Shown: in pieces, positions 16,421-24,821 of the stretch
Numbering within the stretch: the stretch's first letter is position 1
How the letters are laid out: each line of letters starts with the position of its first letter
From: Clostridia bacterium
Lineage (GTDB): Bacteria; Bacillota; Clostridia; Oscillospirales; Acutalibacteraceae
Reading direction: 5' to 3'
DNA: 64,000 nucleotides
NCBI GenBank assembly: GCA_017438845.1
Contig: JAFRUO010000029.1
Coordinates: 1-64,000 of the forward strand
The notes under the pieces: model-generated
The model's input: only the letters and a program-made list of their open reading frames with translations
The model's database searches: none
What the model was told of the DNA's origin: nothing
Made by a program: the position numbers and the translations under genes

Positions 16421-17461
16421 TTAAAGTATCTTTTTAACTCCGGGAATGAATTTCAGCAGACGGACAATCAGGTAAGTCACGGCAAAAAGCGCAACGCTGA
16501 AGCCGAGCAAGCCCAATACGCCGGCATAATTTAACGGGTTAAACTGCATATACCTGAGCACAAGCCTTACAAAGAGCATATGCAGAAGATAAATGCCGAG
16601 CGTGCATCCGTCAACCGACATAACGCATTTTTTAAGCAGTCCCTCTTTTTCACTGTTTTTAATTCCACAGAAAAGAGAGAAGCAACATGCCGCCGAAATA
16701 ACGGTCAGCGGACTCTGATAATTCCAGAAATAGCTGAGATTTTCAATGCCCTTAACATTAGAAACAATATTGAGTATGACTACCGCCGCCTCGCTGACGG
16801 CGAAAAGGCACAGTGCATACGGAGTCTTAATTCTTATCTTGCCGTGGTATATCGCATAACCAAGAAGCATATAAAACGGATAAACCGAACCGACATAGTC
16901 AAAATAGCCGGGCTTTAAGCCGAAAAACCTTGTAAGCGGCAGAACGCAGACAAAGGCAAAATAAAGCAGTAAAAGATATTTAAGCTCACTGTCAGAAGCC
17001 TTTTCGGTTATCATTTTAAGAAACGGCAAAACCGCATAAAGGAAAAGAAGCAGGTACAAATACCACAGATGCGCCCAGCCCTTAGCCGTATAAAGCTCCT
17101 TTAACGCATTAAGCGCATATTGCAATGTAAGCTTTTCGGAGTCCATTATCAGGTCAAACACGAAGAAGAGCGCCGAAAAAGCGAGCAGTGCAACAAACAC
17201 ACGCAGTATGTATTTTGTCCATATTTTCTTTACGCTTATTTTCTTTTCGGGGTTTAACAGCAGTGCTCCCGTTACAGCTACGAAGCACGGCACACAAAAG
17301 CGCAAGGCGTTTGTAATTGCGAGCAAAGCCGAGGTCATCTGCACGGATAAGCTGTCCCTGAAGAGCAAATATGAAGAATATGCGACATGGAGCACAATTA
17401 CTCCGAATGTCGCAAATACTCTTAAATATGAAAATGCGTCTATGTTTTTTCTCATTTGCAT
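16421..17461 (-). CDS. Acyltransferase family 3 membrane protein (O-acyltransferase)
   Basis: A protein of about 346 residues with roughly ten membrane helices. The N-terminus, NIDAFSYLRVFATFGVIVLHV, has the family's R/H pair in the first helix. These enzymes transfer acetyl or other acyl groups to surface polysaccharides. A TTG start at 17476 is possible in frame, but it lies inside the upstream lipoprotein's last codons. I prefer the ATG at 17461, four bases after that stop, which suggests coupling. A further ATG lies at 17455. The substrate is unknown. Confidence 0.82.
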   Translation of the reverse strand: MQMRKNIDAFSYLRVFATFGVIVLHVAYSSYLLFRDSLSVQMTSALLAITNALRFCVPCFVAVTGALLLNPEKKISVKKIWTKYILRVFVALLAFSALFFVFDLIMDSEKLTLQYALNALKELYTAKGWAHLWYLYLLLFLYAVLPFLKMITEKASDSELKYLLLLYFAFVCVLPLTRFFGLKPGYFDYVGSVYPFYMLLGYAIYHGKIRIKTPYALCLFAVSEAAVVILNIVSNVKGIENLSYFWNYQSPLTVISAACCFSLFCGIKNSEKEGLLKKCVMSVDGCTLGIYLLHMLFVRLVLRYMQFNPLNYAGVLGLLGFSVALFAVTYLIVRLLKFIPGVKKIL

Positions 17462-17465
17462 AAGC

Positions 17466-17831
17466 TTACCAAACAAGCGGATCTTCTATGCAGCCCTCTT
17501 CGTCCGAGCTCTCCGACTGTGTAGGCGCAGGAGCGGCGGCTTTTGTAGTGGCAACGGTCTGAGCCTTCGTCGCAGGCGCCTTAGTGGTTGAAGCCTTGGT
17601 CGTAGGCGCCTTGGTCGTAGCGGTTGACTGCTTTTTGGTGGTGGGAGCCGCCGTAGCTTTTTCTGTTGTTTGAGCTTCGGTCTGCTCTTCCTTTGCTTCT
17701 GTAGTAGTTGTTTCCGTCTGTATTGCTGTAACTGCTTCGGTGGTTTCGCCCTCTGTTTTGTCCTTAGAGCAGGAGGCAAACAGAACGACTGCAGCTAAGA
17801 CAAGTAAAATTATTAAACCTATTTTTTTCAT
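17466..17831 (-). CDS. Lipoprotein with Thr/Ala/Lys-rich low-complexity body
   Basis: A 121-residue protein. A lipoprotein signal peptide ends in a lipobox, LFASC. The remainder is almost wholly low complexity: Thr/Glu-rich first, then Thr-Lys-Ala repeats of the type TTKAPTTKAS. It closes with a short distinct tail, CIEDPLVW, containing one cysteine. It could act as a flexible wall-spanning stalk. It lies 11 bases from the SLH-transglutaminase gene and overlaps the region of the acyltransferase start, so the three may form a surface-related operon. Confidence 0.75.
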   Translation of the reverse strand: MKKIGLIILLVLAAVVLFASCSKDKTEGETTEAVTAIQTETTTTEAKEEQTEAQTTEKATAAPTTKKQSTATTKAPTTKASTTKAPATKAQTVATTKAAAPAPTQSESSDEEGCIEDPLVW

Positions 17832-17842
17832 AGCCTTCTCCT

Positions 17843-19837
17843 TTACGCTAATCTCTGATGATCGGCATAACGCCAGGTACCGCTTGTTCCGTAACTGAAA
17901 TTATAGGCGTTGATGTTCGGGTATTTACTCATACATTCGGGGTCGTATACTCTGACGTCGCCGTTTTGAACAATTTCAACCCAGCCGTGATTCTGCAAGC
18001 CGCTTCTTGTCTGAATATGTCCGCATACCCAGTATGCGTCATAGCCGAGAATCTTTGCCATTTTGTAGAAGCAAGCCGCATAGACATAGCAGTTGCCCGA
18101 ATGATTGTCAAAGCCGTAATTTGCAAAGTAGTTAACTCCCTTTGAGGTGTCGAGAGTCATTGTTACATAATTAAATCCGACTGTCCAGTCAAATGCCGAA
18201 CGCAGGTCCCAACCGACTTGATCGAGAACGTCCATTGCCTTGCGGTCAACCGCATTAAATGATATGTAACTGTCGGTACCGCTACTGAAGTCTGCATTTT
18301 TGGGAACAAGCCTGATGTCAATACGGCTGATTCCGAGTCCGCCGCCCTTAGAGCCTGCCGTTTCGCCGTTTTTCGCCCAGCCGCTGAAGCCGATATGGTC
18401 AATTTTAACTCTGTAATAAATATTGTAAACCTCGGCAATAAAACCGCTTGTTTTGATTTCAACCGCTTCGATAGTCTTGCCGACGGTTCCTGCCTGAGCG
18501 CCGTCAATGGACCACGGGGTGAAGCCGCTGCCTTTGACATACACTCTGTAAGAAATGCCCGAAAACGTATGCTCGGGAGCATTGAGCGCAAGTGTGTTTA
18601 TAAGACGGTCCTCGTTCGAGCCGAAAACCGTGCCCTGAGTTGTATCTCTAAAGCCTGCGCCTGCTATATAAGTGCGGCCTGTAACCGTGTAGTTAACCTC
18701 GGGTGAAAGGTAAGCCGCCTTAGTGCTGCCGGGTGCGGTATCGCCCTTTTTAACAAGTCTGTATTCAACGGAAAGCACTGCGCTGTTTACGCCGCTGACG
18801 CCTGCTCTTTCACCGTTTAAAGCCCAATCAAGCCAACCGTAGCCCGTGCAATAGCATCTGTAATAAAGGTCGTAAAACTCGCTTACTCTACCCTCAAGCT
18901 CATAGCTGACCGCCTTGATTGCGGCGTCTTCGGAATAGAGCCTTGCGCCGTCCCTTGCCTCGTCACTCCAGCCTTTACCGCTGAAATAAGCAGTACATAC
19001 AGCTGAAGAGTCCGGTGCATTTTCAAGCCGTACGGAGGTTCCGTTCAGCTCACCTGCGCCCTGTGAGCCGATTGCGTCCTCGCCGGTATGCCAATCAAGA
19101 GTTTTGTTTACGCCCTCAAGGAATACACGGCTTTCGGCAAACTCAAGAGTCGGGTCAACAGGAGTCTGCGCATTGGCATTATCGGTAAGCAGACTCTTTG
19201 CCGCACTGACAATTACGGCAGTCTGTGCACGCGCCGCCCTGCCCTGCGGAGAAAGGTATTTGCCCTCCTCACCGCTGACATAGCCGTCGGCTACAGCCCA
19301 GCCCATGCCGAGCCTTGCCCATGAACTGAGATTTGAAACATCGGGGAATTTTTTTAATGCGTCGTCAATCTGCTGTTCGCTTATGTCGTTTTCAATATTG
19401 AGATAATTAGTAACAAAATTAAAAAGTATTGTGCAAAGCTGTTCTCTTGTAATCGGGTCGCCCAGACCGAATCTGCCGTCACTGTATCCGGAAAGGACTC
19501 CGTTATACTTTGCCCAAGCTACGCTCTGTGAATAATACTGATTCGGCTTAATGTCAGGGAACGGCTGAGTATATTTATAAACCGAGATGTCAGCCCCCGA
19601 AATATTGGCAAGCAGAACTACGAAATCCTGACGCTGAATTGTGTCGGACGGGCCGAAATTACCGTTGGCATAACCGTTCATCCAGCCAAGCTCGGCAACC
19701 TCATAAACCGCCTGCGAATACCATTTTCCGCTTTTGGGAACATCGGGAAAGCTCTTAGCCGCACTTGACGTAACCGAGAGCGCAAAAATCAGTAAAAGTA
19801 CAGTAGCTGTTGTTAAAATACCTTTGAATTTTCTCAT
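17843..19837 (-). CDS. SLH-domain surface protein with ChW repeats and transglutaminase-like domain
   Basis: A 664-residue exported protein. A signal peptide (1-27) is followed by three S-layer-homology domains (about 30-75, 90-140 and 165-210) that should anchor it to secondary wall polymer. Several clostridial hydrophobic (ChW) repeats follow (about 250-540), with motifs such as GWLDWALNGERAG, GFTPWSIDGAQAG and GFSGWAKNGETAG. The C-terminus is a transglutaminase/protease-like core with Cys583 in SGNCYVYA, His617 in QNHGWVEI and Asp632 in VYDPE. The triad is intact, so peptidase or cross-linking activity at the cell surface is likely. Confidence 0.88.
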   Translation of the reverse strand: MRKFKGILTTATVLLLIFALSVTSSAAKSFPDVPKSGKWYSQAVYEVAELGWMNGYANGNFGPSDTIQRQDFVVLLANISGADISVYKYTQPFPDIKPNQYYSQSVAWAKYNGVLSGYSDGRFGLGDPITREQLCTILFNFVTNYLNIENDISEQQIDDALKKFPDVSNLSSWARLGMGWAVADGYVSGEEGKYLSPQGRAARAQTAVIVSAAKSLLTDNANAQTPVDPTLEFAESRVFLEGVNKTLDWHTGEDAIGSQGAGELNGTSVRLENAPDSSAVCTAYFSGKGWSDEARDGARLYSEDAAIKAVSYELEGRVSEFYDLYYRCYCTGYGWLDWALNGERAGVSGVNSAVLSVEYRLVKKGDTAPGSTKAAYLSPEVNYTVTGRTYIAGAGFRDTTQGTVFGSNEDRLINTLALNAPEHTFSGISYRVYVKGSGFTPWSIDGAQAGTVGKTIEAVEIKTSGFIAEVYNIYYRVKIDHIGFSGWAKNGETAGSKGGGLGISRIDIRLVPKNADFSSGTDSYISFNAVDRKAMDVLDQVGWDLRSAFDWTVGFNYVTMTLDTSKGVNYFANYGFDNHSGNCYVYAACFYKMAKILGYDAYWVCGHIQTRSGLQNHGWVEIVQNGDVRVYDPECMSKYPNINAYNFSYGTSGTWRYADHQRLA

Positions 19838-19861
19838 ATTAATCTCTTCCTGTTAACAGAA

Positions 19862-19896
19862 AATCAACACCGACAGAATTTGGCGTCGGTGTTGAC
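19862..19896 (-). terminator. Terminator of ftsZ
   Basis: A 12-bp stem (ATCAACACCGAC and its complement) with a short TTTTC tail on the minus strand, between ftsZ and the SLH gene. Confidence 0.65.
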
Positions 19897-19981
19897 AACG
19901 TATGTTTTCACATATTCATTGCGATACGGTTGCAGTAAACAAACAATAAAACCGTAACCACCACGACAGATATATTAAAGC

Positions 19982-21127
19982 TTATCTCTTGCCGTTGATG
20001 ATGTCAATGAATTCCGAATAATTCTTGTTTGAGTCAGACTCTGCAGGAGTGCTTGTGCTGCTGATGTCGTCCATCGGGAAAAGCTCCGTTTCCGTTGTTG
20101 AGGCGGCTGAGCTGCCGGTGCTGAAGAAGGAGCCGATGTCCTGAGTGATGGGAGCGTTGTTTCTGTTGTCGCCAAAGCCTGTGGCGATAACGGTGATGCT
20201 CATCTCATCGTCATCCGGGTCATCCTCTTTAAGGTCAACGCCGAAGATTATGTTTGCATTCTCTGCAGCAGCTTCGCGTACAAGACCTGCGGCAATGTCG
20301 ATTTCTTCAAGTCCTACGTCAACGGGAGCCTTGAAGCAGATAATAACGCCTGTTGCGCCGTTGATTGTGGATTCAAGAAGCGGGCTTGTAATAGCAGCCT
20401 TAACAGCCTGCTCGCCTCTGTCCTTACCGCTTGCCTTACCGATACCCATATGTGCGTGACCGGCGTTTTTCATAACTGCGGTTACGTCCGCAAAGTCAAG
20501 GTTAATAAGAGCCGCGTTAACGATGAGGTCCGAAATGCTCTTAACGCCGTCAACAAGAACGTCATTGGCAATTTTGAAACCGTTTGCAAGAGTAATTCTC
20601 TCGGTAGAAACGTTTTTAAGTCTTTCGTTGGGGATGATAACAAGGCTGTCAACGTTGCCTGCAAGCTCGGCAATACCCGCCTCCGCCTGCTGCATACGGT
20701 GTTTACCCTCGAATGCGAAGGGCTTGGTAACGATACCGACAGTAAGGATGTCCTTTGAACGCGCGATTTCGGCAATAATCGGAGCTGCGCCCGTGCCTGT
20801 GCCGCCGCCCATACCTGCGGTGATGAAAACCATCTGAGTATCGTTAAGAGCCTCTTCTATAGCTTCACGGCTTTCGTCGGCCGCCATTTTACCAACCTCG
20901 GGGTTAGCGCCTGCGCCTCTGCCTGCCGTTATTTTTTCACCAATCTGAATCTTAGTCGGAGCCTTTGAGAAGCAAAGTGCCTGCTTGTCCGTGTTAACCG
21001 CTACAAGCTCAACACCGTCGATTCCCATTTCAACCATACGGTTAATTGCGTTTCCGCCGCCGCCGCCGACGCCGATTACTTTAATATTAGTAACATCCTT
21101 AAAAGAGTTATCCATTTCAAACTGCAT
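19982..21127 (-). CDS. ftsZ: Cell division protein FtsZ
   Basis: A 381-residue tubulin-like GTPase that forms the Z ring. The glycine-rich start KVIGVGGGGGNAINR and the tubulin signature GGGTGTG (residues about 107-113) are intact, and the T7-loop region is in place (NLDFADVTAVM). A Ser/Thr/Asp-rich linker follows residue 320 or so. The extreme C-terminus reads SEFIDIINGKR. It does not match the usual DIPxFLR peptide that recruits FtsA and ZipA, and no ftsA lies beside it. It is the last gene of the division cluster, 133 bases after ftsQ. Confidence 0.97.
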   Translation of the reverse strand: MQFEMDNSFKDVTNIKVIGVGGGGGNAINRMVEMGIDGVELVAVNTDKQALCFSKAPTKIQIGEKITAGRGAGANPEVGKMAADESREAIEEALNDTQMVFITAGMGGGTGTGAAPIIAEIARSKDILTVGIVTKPFAFEGKHRMQQAEAGIAELAGNVDSLVIIPNERLKNVSTERITLANGFKIANDVLVDGVKSISDLIVNAALINLDFADVTAVMKNAGHAHMGIGKASGKDRGEQAVKAAITSPLLESTINGATGVIICFKAPVDVGLEEIDIAAGLVREAAAENANIIFGVDLKEDDPDDDEMSITVIATGFGDNRNNAPITQDIGSFFSTGSSAASTTETELFPMDDISSTSTPAESDSNKNYSEFIDIINGKR

Positions 21128-21260
21128 TTTAAATCCTCCTGTGTATTGTAAATTCTTTCTTAATTTTCACACCCTGAATATAGGAATATAAATACCTATT
21201 TAGTGTATTTTAACACATATATAAATTAATATCAACATTTTTTTGAAAATTCTTGACGTA

Positions 21261-22331
21261 TTAAGCGGCTTTTTTCTTTGTCGTTTCCTCTTGCTGCGAG
21301 GTTGTCGACTCCGCCTCGGCTTCAGTCTGAGCCTCGGTGACATATGCGCCGTTTTCGTCGGTGACATATTCGCCGTTTTCATCGGTAGCCGCCTCGGCGG
21401 GTACGGTTGTTGTTTCATCCTCATCAACCGCATTTACAAACGCACGGTCGGTAATTGTAAAGTCAATAGCTCCCGTAAAGCTCGGCTCCTCCTCATCCTG
21501 CCTTTCAAGCGTTGCACGAATAAAATCTATATTGTCACGAAACGTACCGAAAGAGCCGACCTTGAGGTTGATTCTGTTGTCGTAATTAAGCTTTATATAC
21601 GAGTAATCAAGTATATTTATGCCTGTTATTTTTTTAAGGGAGCTGTCCCTGATAAGCCCTGCTATATCAGTAAGCATTTTGATGTCCTCCGCCCTTTCGA
21701 GCTCGAGTGACGTACCGCTGACAGCGGACTTGACGGGGCTGCACTTTACCCAAGCCGCCCCCTCCTTAAGCTCAAGAGCGTGTTCCTCAAGCACCTTGCA
21801 CGAAGCGTTAAGCAGTACGTACTCTTCACCGCTTTCAACAGCCATAACGGCGGTTGCCGCCTGAACATTCAGAGTTACCTTGCCTGTCGGGCTTCGTTTA
21901 ACAGAAAGCTTTTCGACGTAAGGAAGACGTGTTTCGACCTCGGAGCAAACTCCGCTTTTATTAAACGCAAACATATTGTCGCCGACCTTCAGTCCGCTTG
22001 CGGTAATGATTTCCTCCTGAGAATAAATCTCATCGCCCGTAATTTTAATACTGCTGATTTTGAAAAAAACGGAAATAACGATAATTACCGCTACAATAAG
22101 GACAAGCAACGCTCCGACGCAATAGGAGATAAGCTTGTTTCTTCTCCTCTTACGTCTTCTTTCAAGGTATTTCGCCTTACGAACCTCATCTCTTGACATA
22201 GGCTCTCTTGAAGCAGGACTCCTCTGAGCGCCTCTGCCTGCAGGAGCTCCCGAAGGTCTTTTATTGCCCGGCGCACGCCGTGTTCTGTCAGTCGGACTTG
22301 GGTTAGTCCGTCGTCTGTTTCGTTCATCCAT
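21261..22331 (-). CDS. ftsQ: Cell division protein FtsQ/DivIB
   Basis: A protein of about 356 residues. It has a long basic cytoplasmic tail (Arg/Pro-rich, residues 1-65), one membrane helix (about 70-93), then a POTRA domain (ISSIKITGDEIYSQEEI) and the FtsQ/DivIB beta domain. It links the divisome to the FtsL/DivIC pair. The last 50 residues or so are an added acidic Thr/Glu tail with a tandem DENGEYVT/DENGAYVT unit. A TTG start at 22340 is too close to the ribosome site, so I chose the ATG at 22331, which overlaps the murA stop by 8 bases. Confidence 0.88.
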   Translation of the reverse strand: MDERNRRRTNPSPTDRTRRAPGNKRPSGAPAGRGAQRSPASREPMSRDEVRKAKYLERRRKRRRNKLISYCVGALLVLIVAVIIVISVFFKISSIKITGDEIYSQEEIITASGLKVGDNMFAFNKSGVCSEVETRLPYVEKLSVKRSPTGKVTLNVQAATAVMAVESGEEYVLLNASCKVLEEHALELKEGAAWVKCSPVKSAVSGTSLELERAEDIKMLTDIAGLIRDSSLKKITGINILDYSYIKLNYDNRINLKVGSFGTFRDNIDFIRATLERQDEEEPSFTGAIDFTITDRAFVNAVDEDETTTVPAEAATDENGEYVTDENGAYVTEAQTEAEAESTTSQQEETTKKKAA

Positions 22332-23589
22332 AATCTTCAACCCTTTTTATTTTTGCGCCCAGCTCCGTGAGCACCTTCTCGGGGCATTCATAGCCCCTGT
22401 CTATATGTTCCGTATTAATAATTTCACTTGTTCCCTGAGCCTGCAATGCGGCGATTATCAACGCAAAGCCGCCTCTCAAGTCAAGGGCATTGAGCCTTGA
22501 AGCGCAAAGACAGGGAACGCCCTTTATAAAGGCAGTTTTTCCCTGAACGGTTATATCTGCACCAAGCTTTTTCAGCTCGGGAACATGCTTAAACCTTGCC
22601 TCGAAAATGTTTTCCGTCACTACCGAATCACCCTCCGCCCTGCAAAGAGACGCGCAAAGCGGCGCCTGTAAGTCGGTCGGAAAGCCGGGATAAGGCATCG
22701 TGCCCGTGCGGCTTACCGCTTTAAGTCTTTTCGGTGCGCTGACGCTCACAAAGTTGTCGCCTATTTCCGTCTTACACCCCATCTTTCCGAGTACGGGTAT
22801 TAAAGACGCTATATGCTGCGGAAAGATATTATTCACGGTAAGGCTTCCGCCCGTAGCCGCCGCCGCAAGCAGATAGCTGCCTGCCGCAATACGGTCTGCC
22901 ATAACCGTATATTCCGCTCCGTGAAGCTGCCTTACTCCTTCAATTTCAATTAAGCCGTTGCCGTACATTCTCACCGACGCACCCGCAAGATTCAGAAATG
23001 AGACGAGGTCGGCAATTTCCGGCTCGCACGCCGCATTGTAAATAACCGTTTTACCTTTTGCGGTGCACGCCGCCAAAATCATATTTTCGGTTGCGCCGAC
23101 GCTCGGAAAAGCAAGCGTCACAGTGTTGCCCTTTAAGCCGTTTTCAGCCGCAAAGAACAGCTTGCCGCATTCCCTTCTGGTATGTGCCGAAAGGTCTGAC
23201 ACGGCGCTGATATGTATGTCAATCGGTCGTTTTCCTATGTCACAGCCTCCCGGTGCGGAAAGCACTGCGCTTCCCGTTCTGCCGAGAATGGCTCCGAGAA
23301 ACATAACAGACGAGCGCATTTCGCTCATCAGCTCCTGCGGAATTTCATTTCCGGTAATCTCCGACGCATCTACCGTAAGCGTATCTCCTGCCCTTTCGAC
23401 CGTGCATCCGAGACTTTCCAGTATTTTTACTGCCGCACGAACATCGCTGAGCTCGGGGCAGTTATGAAGACGGGATTTCCCCTTTATCAATACGGTTGCC
23501 GCAAGAAGCGGAAGCACGCTGTTTTTTGAGCCCTGAACACTGATTTTGCCCGAAAGCGCATCGGATTTTTCTATAATGAATTTTTTCAT
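22324..23589 (-). CDS. murA: UDP-N-acetylglucosamine 1-carboxyvinyltransferase MurA
   Basis: A 421-residue cytosolic enzyme that transfers enolpyruvate from PEP to UDP-GlcNAc, the first committed step of peptidoglycan synthesis and the fosfomycin target. The active-site Cys is visible in PGGCDIGKRPID. The N-terminal KNSVLPLLAA binding motif and the SVGATENMILAA loop are present. The ATG at 23589 follows a GAGGTG site at good spacing. A GTG nine bases earlier is too close to that site. Placement between murG and ftsQ is common in Clostridia. Confidence 0.95.
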   Translation of the reverse strand: MKKFIIEKSDALSGKISVQGSKNSVLPLLAATVLIKGKSRLHNCPELSDVRAAVKILESLGCTVERAGDTLTVDASEITGNEIPQELMSEMRSSVMFLGAILGRTGSAVLSAPGGCDIGKRPIDIHISAVSDLSAHTRRECGKLFFAAENGLKGNTVTLAFPSVGATENMILAACTAKGKTVIYNAACEPEIADLVSFLNLAGASVRMYGNGLIEIEGVRQLHGAEYTVMADRIAAGSYLLAAAATGGSLTVNNIFPQHIASLIPVLGKMGCKTEIGDNFVSVSAPKRLKAVSRTGTMPYPGFPTDLQAPLCASLCRAEGDSVVTENIFEARFKHVPELKKLGADITVQGKTAFIKGVPCLCASRLNALDLRGGFALIIAALQAQGTSEIINTEHIDRGYECPEKVLTELGAKIKRVEDYG

Positions 23590-23662
23590 AAAGCACACCT
23601 CGCACAGTATACTGCAGAAAAGCTCTGCACCCTTTTATACTATGCGGTGAGCCGACTGATTG

Positions 23663-24790
23663 TTAACCCTGTTTTTGAACGAGCTCCTCAATAACCTCGC
23701 TTATTCTCTCTGCGGAATTCATAACCGCTATTTTTTTTGCATTCTCTCCGTATTTTTTAAGAAGCTCTCTGTCGGAAACCATTTCCTTAACCAGCCCGAG
23801 AAGCACCCCGTCGGTTAAATCCTTTTCCTCGATTACCCTTGCCGCTTCATTTTCCACGAGCGTCATGGCGTTATGATATTGATGATTTTCCGCAACGTTG
23901 GGTGAAGGAATAAGAATAGACGCTCTGCCGACTGCCTCGATTTCCGAAAGTGAGGAAGCGCCTGCTCGGCTTACAATCAAATCCGCCGCCGAAAGGCAGA
24001 CATCCATATCGTCAATATACTCTCTTATGCTGACATTTGTTCCTACGCCGATAGGCACGCCGTTCTCCTTGAGTCGGTCCGGAACCCATTTACCGTATTT
24101 ACCCGTTGAATGAATAAAGTAAAGCTCGCTGTCGCCGTGAAGCGCAGTGATTACTTCAACCATATTTTCGTTGATTGCCTTTGCACCGAGGCTGCCGCCC
24201 ATCGAAAGCACAAGCACCTGATCCTCGCCGATACCGAGCTTTGCGCGTGAAAAGCTGCGGTCTGCGTCAAAAATTTCCTTTCTGACGGGCAGACCCGTAA
24301 TAATCGGCTTGTTCTTGGGAGAAAGATATTTTTCAGCCTGCGGAACCGTGAGCATTACCCTGTCAACCTGCTTTGCCAGAGCCTTGTTTGTAACTCCGGG
24401 AAAGGCGTTTTGCTCATGAATCGCGGTGCTGATTCCCATTTTTGCCGCAGTGCGTACAACGGGCCCGGAAACATAACCGCCGAAGCCGATTACCGCATCG
24501 GGCTGAAAATCCTTCATTATTTTCTTTGTCTCCGAACTTGACTTAACAATCAGTCCGAGAGTTTTAATATTCTTAATCAGGTTCTGGAAACTGATTTTTC
24601 TCTGAAAGCCTGCTATATGAATCGTCTTAAAATCGAAGCCCGCCTGCGGTACAAGCCTTGACTCCATATGCTCCTCGGTGCCGATAAAAAGTATTTCGGC
24701 GTCGGGGTTTCTTCTTTTGAATGCGCCTGCGGCTGCAAGAGCAGGATTTATGTGACCGCCTGTTCCGCCTGCGGCAAATATAACCTTCAT
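23663..24790 (-). CDS. murG: UDP-N-acetylglucosamine transferase MurG
   Basis: A 375-residue GT-B glycosyltransferase on the inner membrane face that adds GlcNAc to lipid I to make lipid II. GGTGGHINPALA is the first glycine-rich loop. The second is SMGGSLGAKAIN, and the sugar-nucleotide site is SRAGASSLSEIEAVG. Full length for the family. It starts 31 bases after ftsW with a GGAGGAG site. Confidence 0.96.
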   Translation of the reverse strand: MKVIFAAGGTGGHINPALAAAGAFKRRNPDAEILFIGTEEHMESRLVPQAGFDFKTIHIAGFQRKISFQNLIKNIKTLGLIVKSSSETKKIMKDFQPDAVIGFGGYVSGPVVRTAAKMGISTAIHEQNAFPGVTNKALAKQVDRVMLTVPQAEKYLSPKNKPIITGLPVRKEIFDADRSFSRAKLGIGEDQVLVLSMGGSLGAKAINENMVEVITALHGDSELYFIHSTGKYGKWVPDRLKENGVPIGVGTNVSIREYIDDMDVCLSAADLIVSRAGASSLSEIEAVGRASILIPSPNVAENHQYHNAMTLVENEAARVIEEKDLTDGVLLGLVKEMVSDRELLKKYGENAKKIAVMNSAERISEVIEELVQKQG

Positions 24791-24821
24791 TTATACTCCT
24801 CCGAAAAAGGCACATAGCCCT

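Noticed and set aside
17486..17779. A 97-codon frame overlapping the lipoprotein gene
   Set aside because: The Arg/Pro/Gln-rich product is a frame-shifted reading of the Thr/Ala/Lys repeats, while the main frame has a lipobox and a start site.
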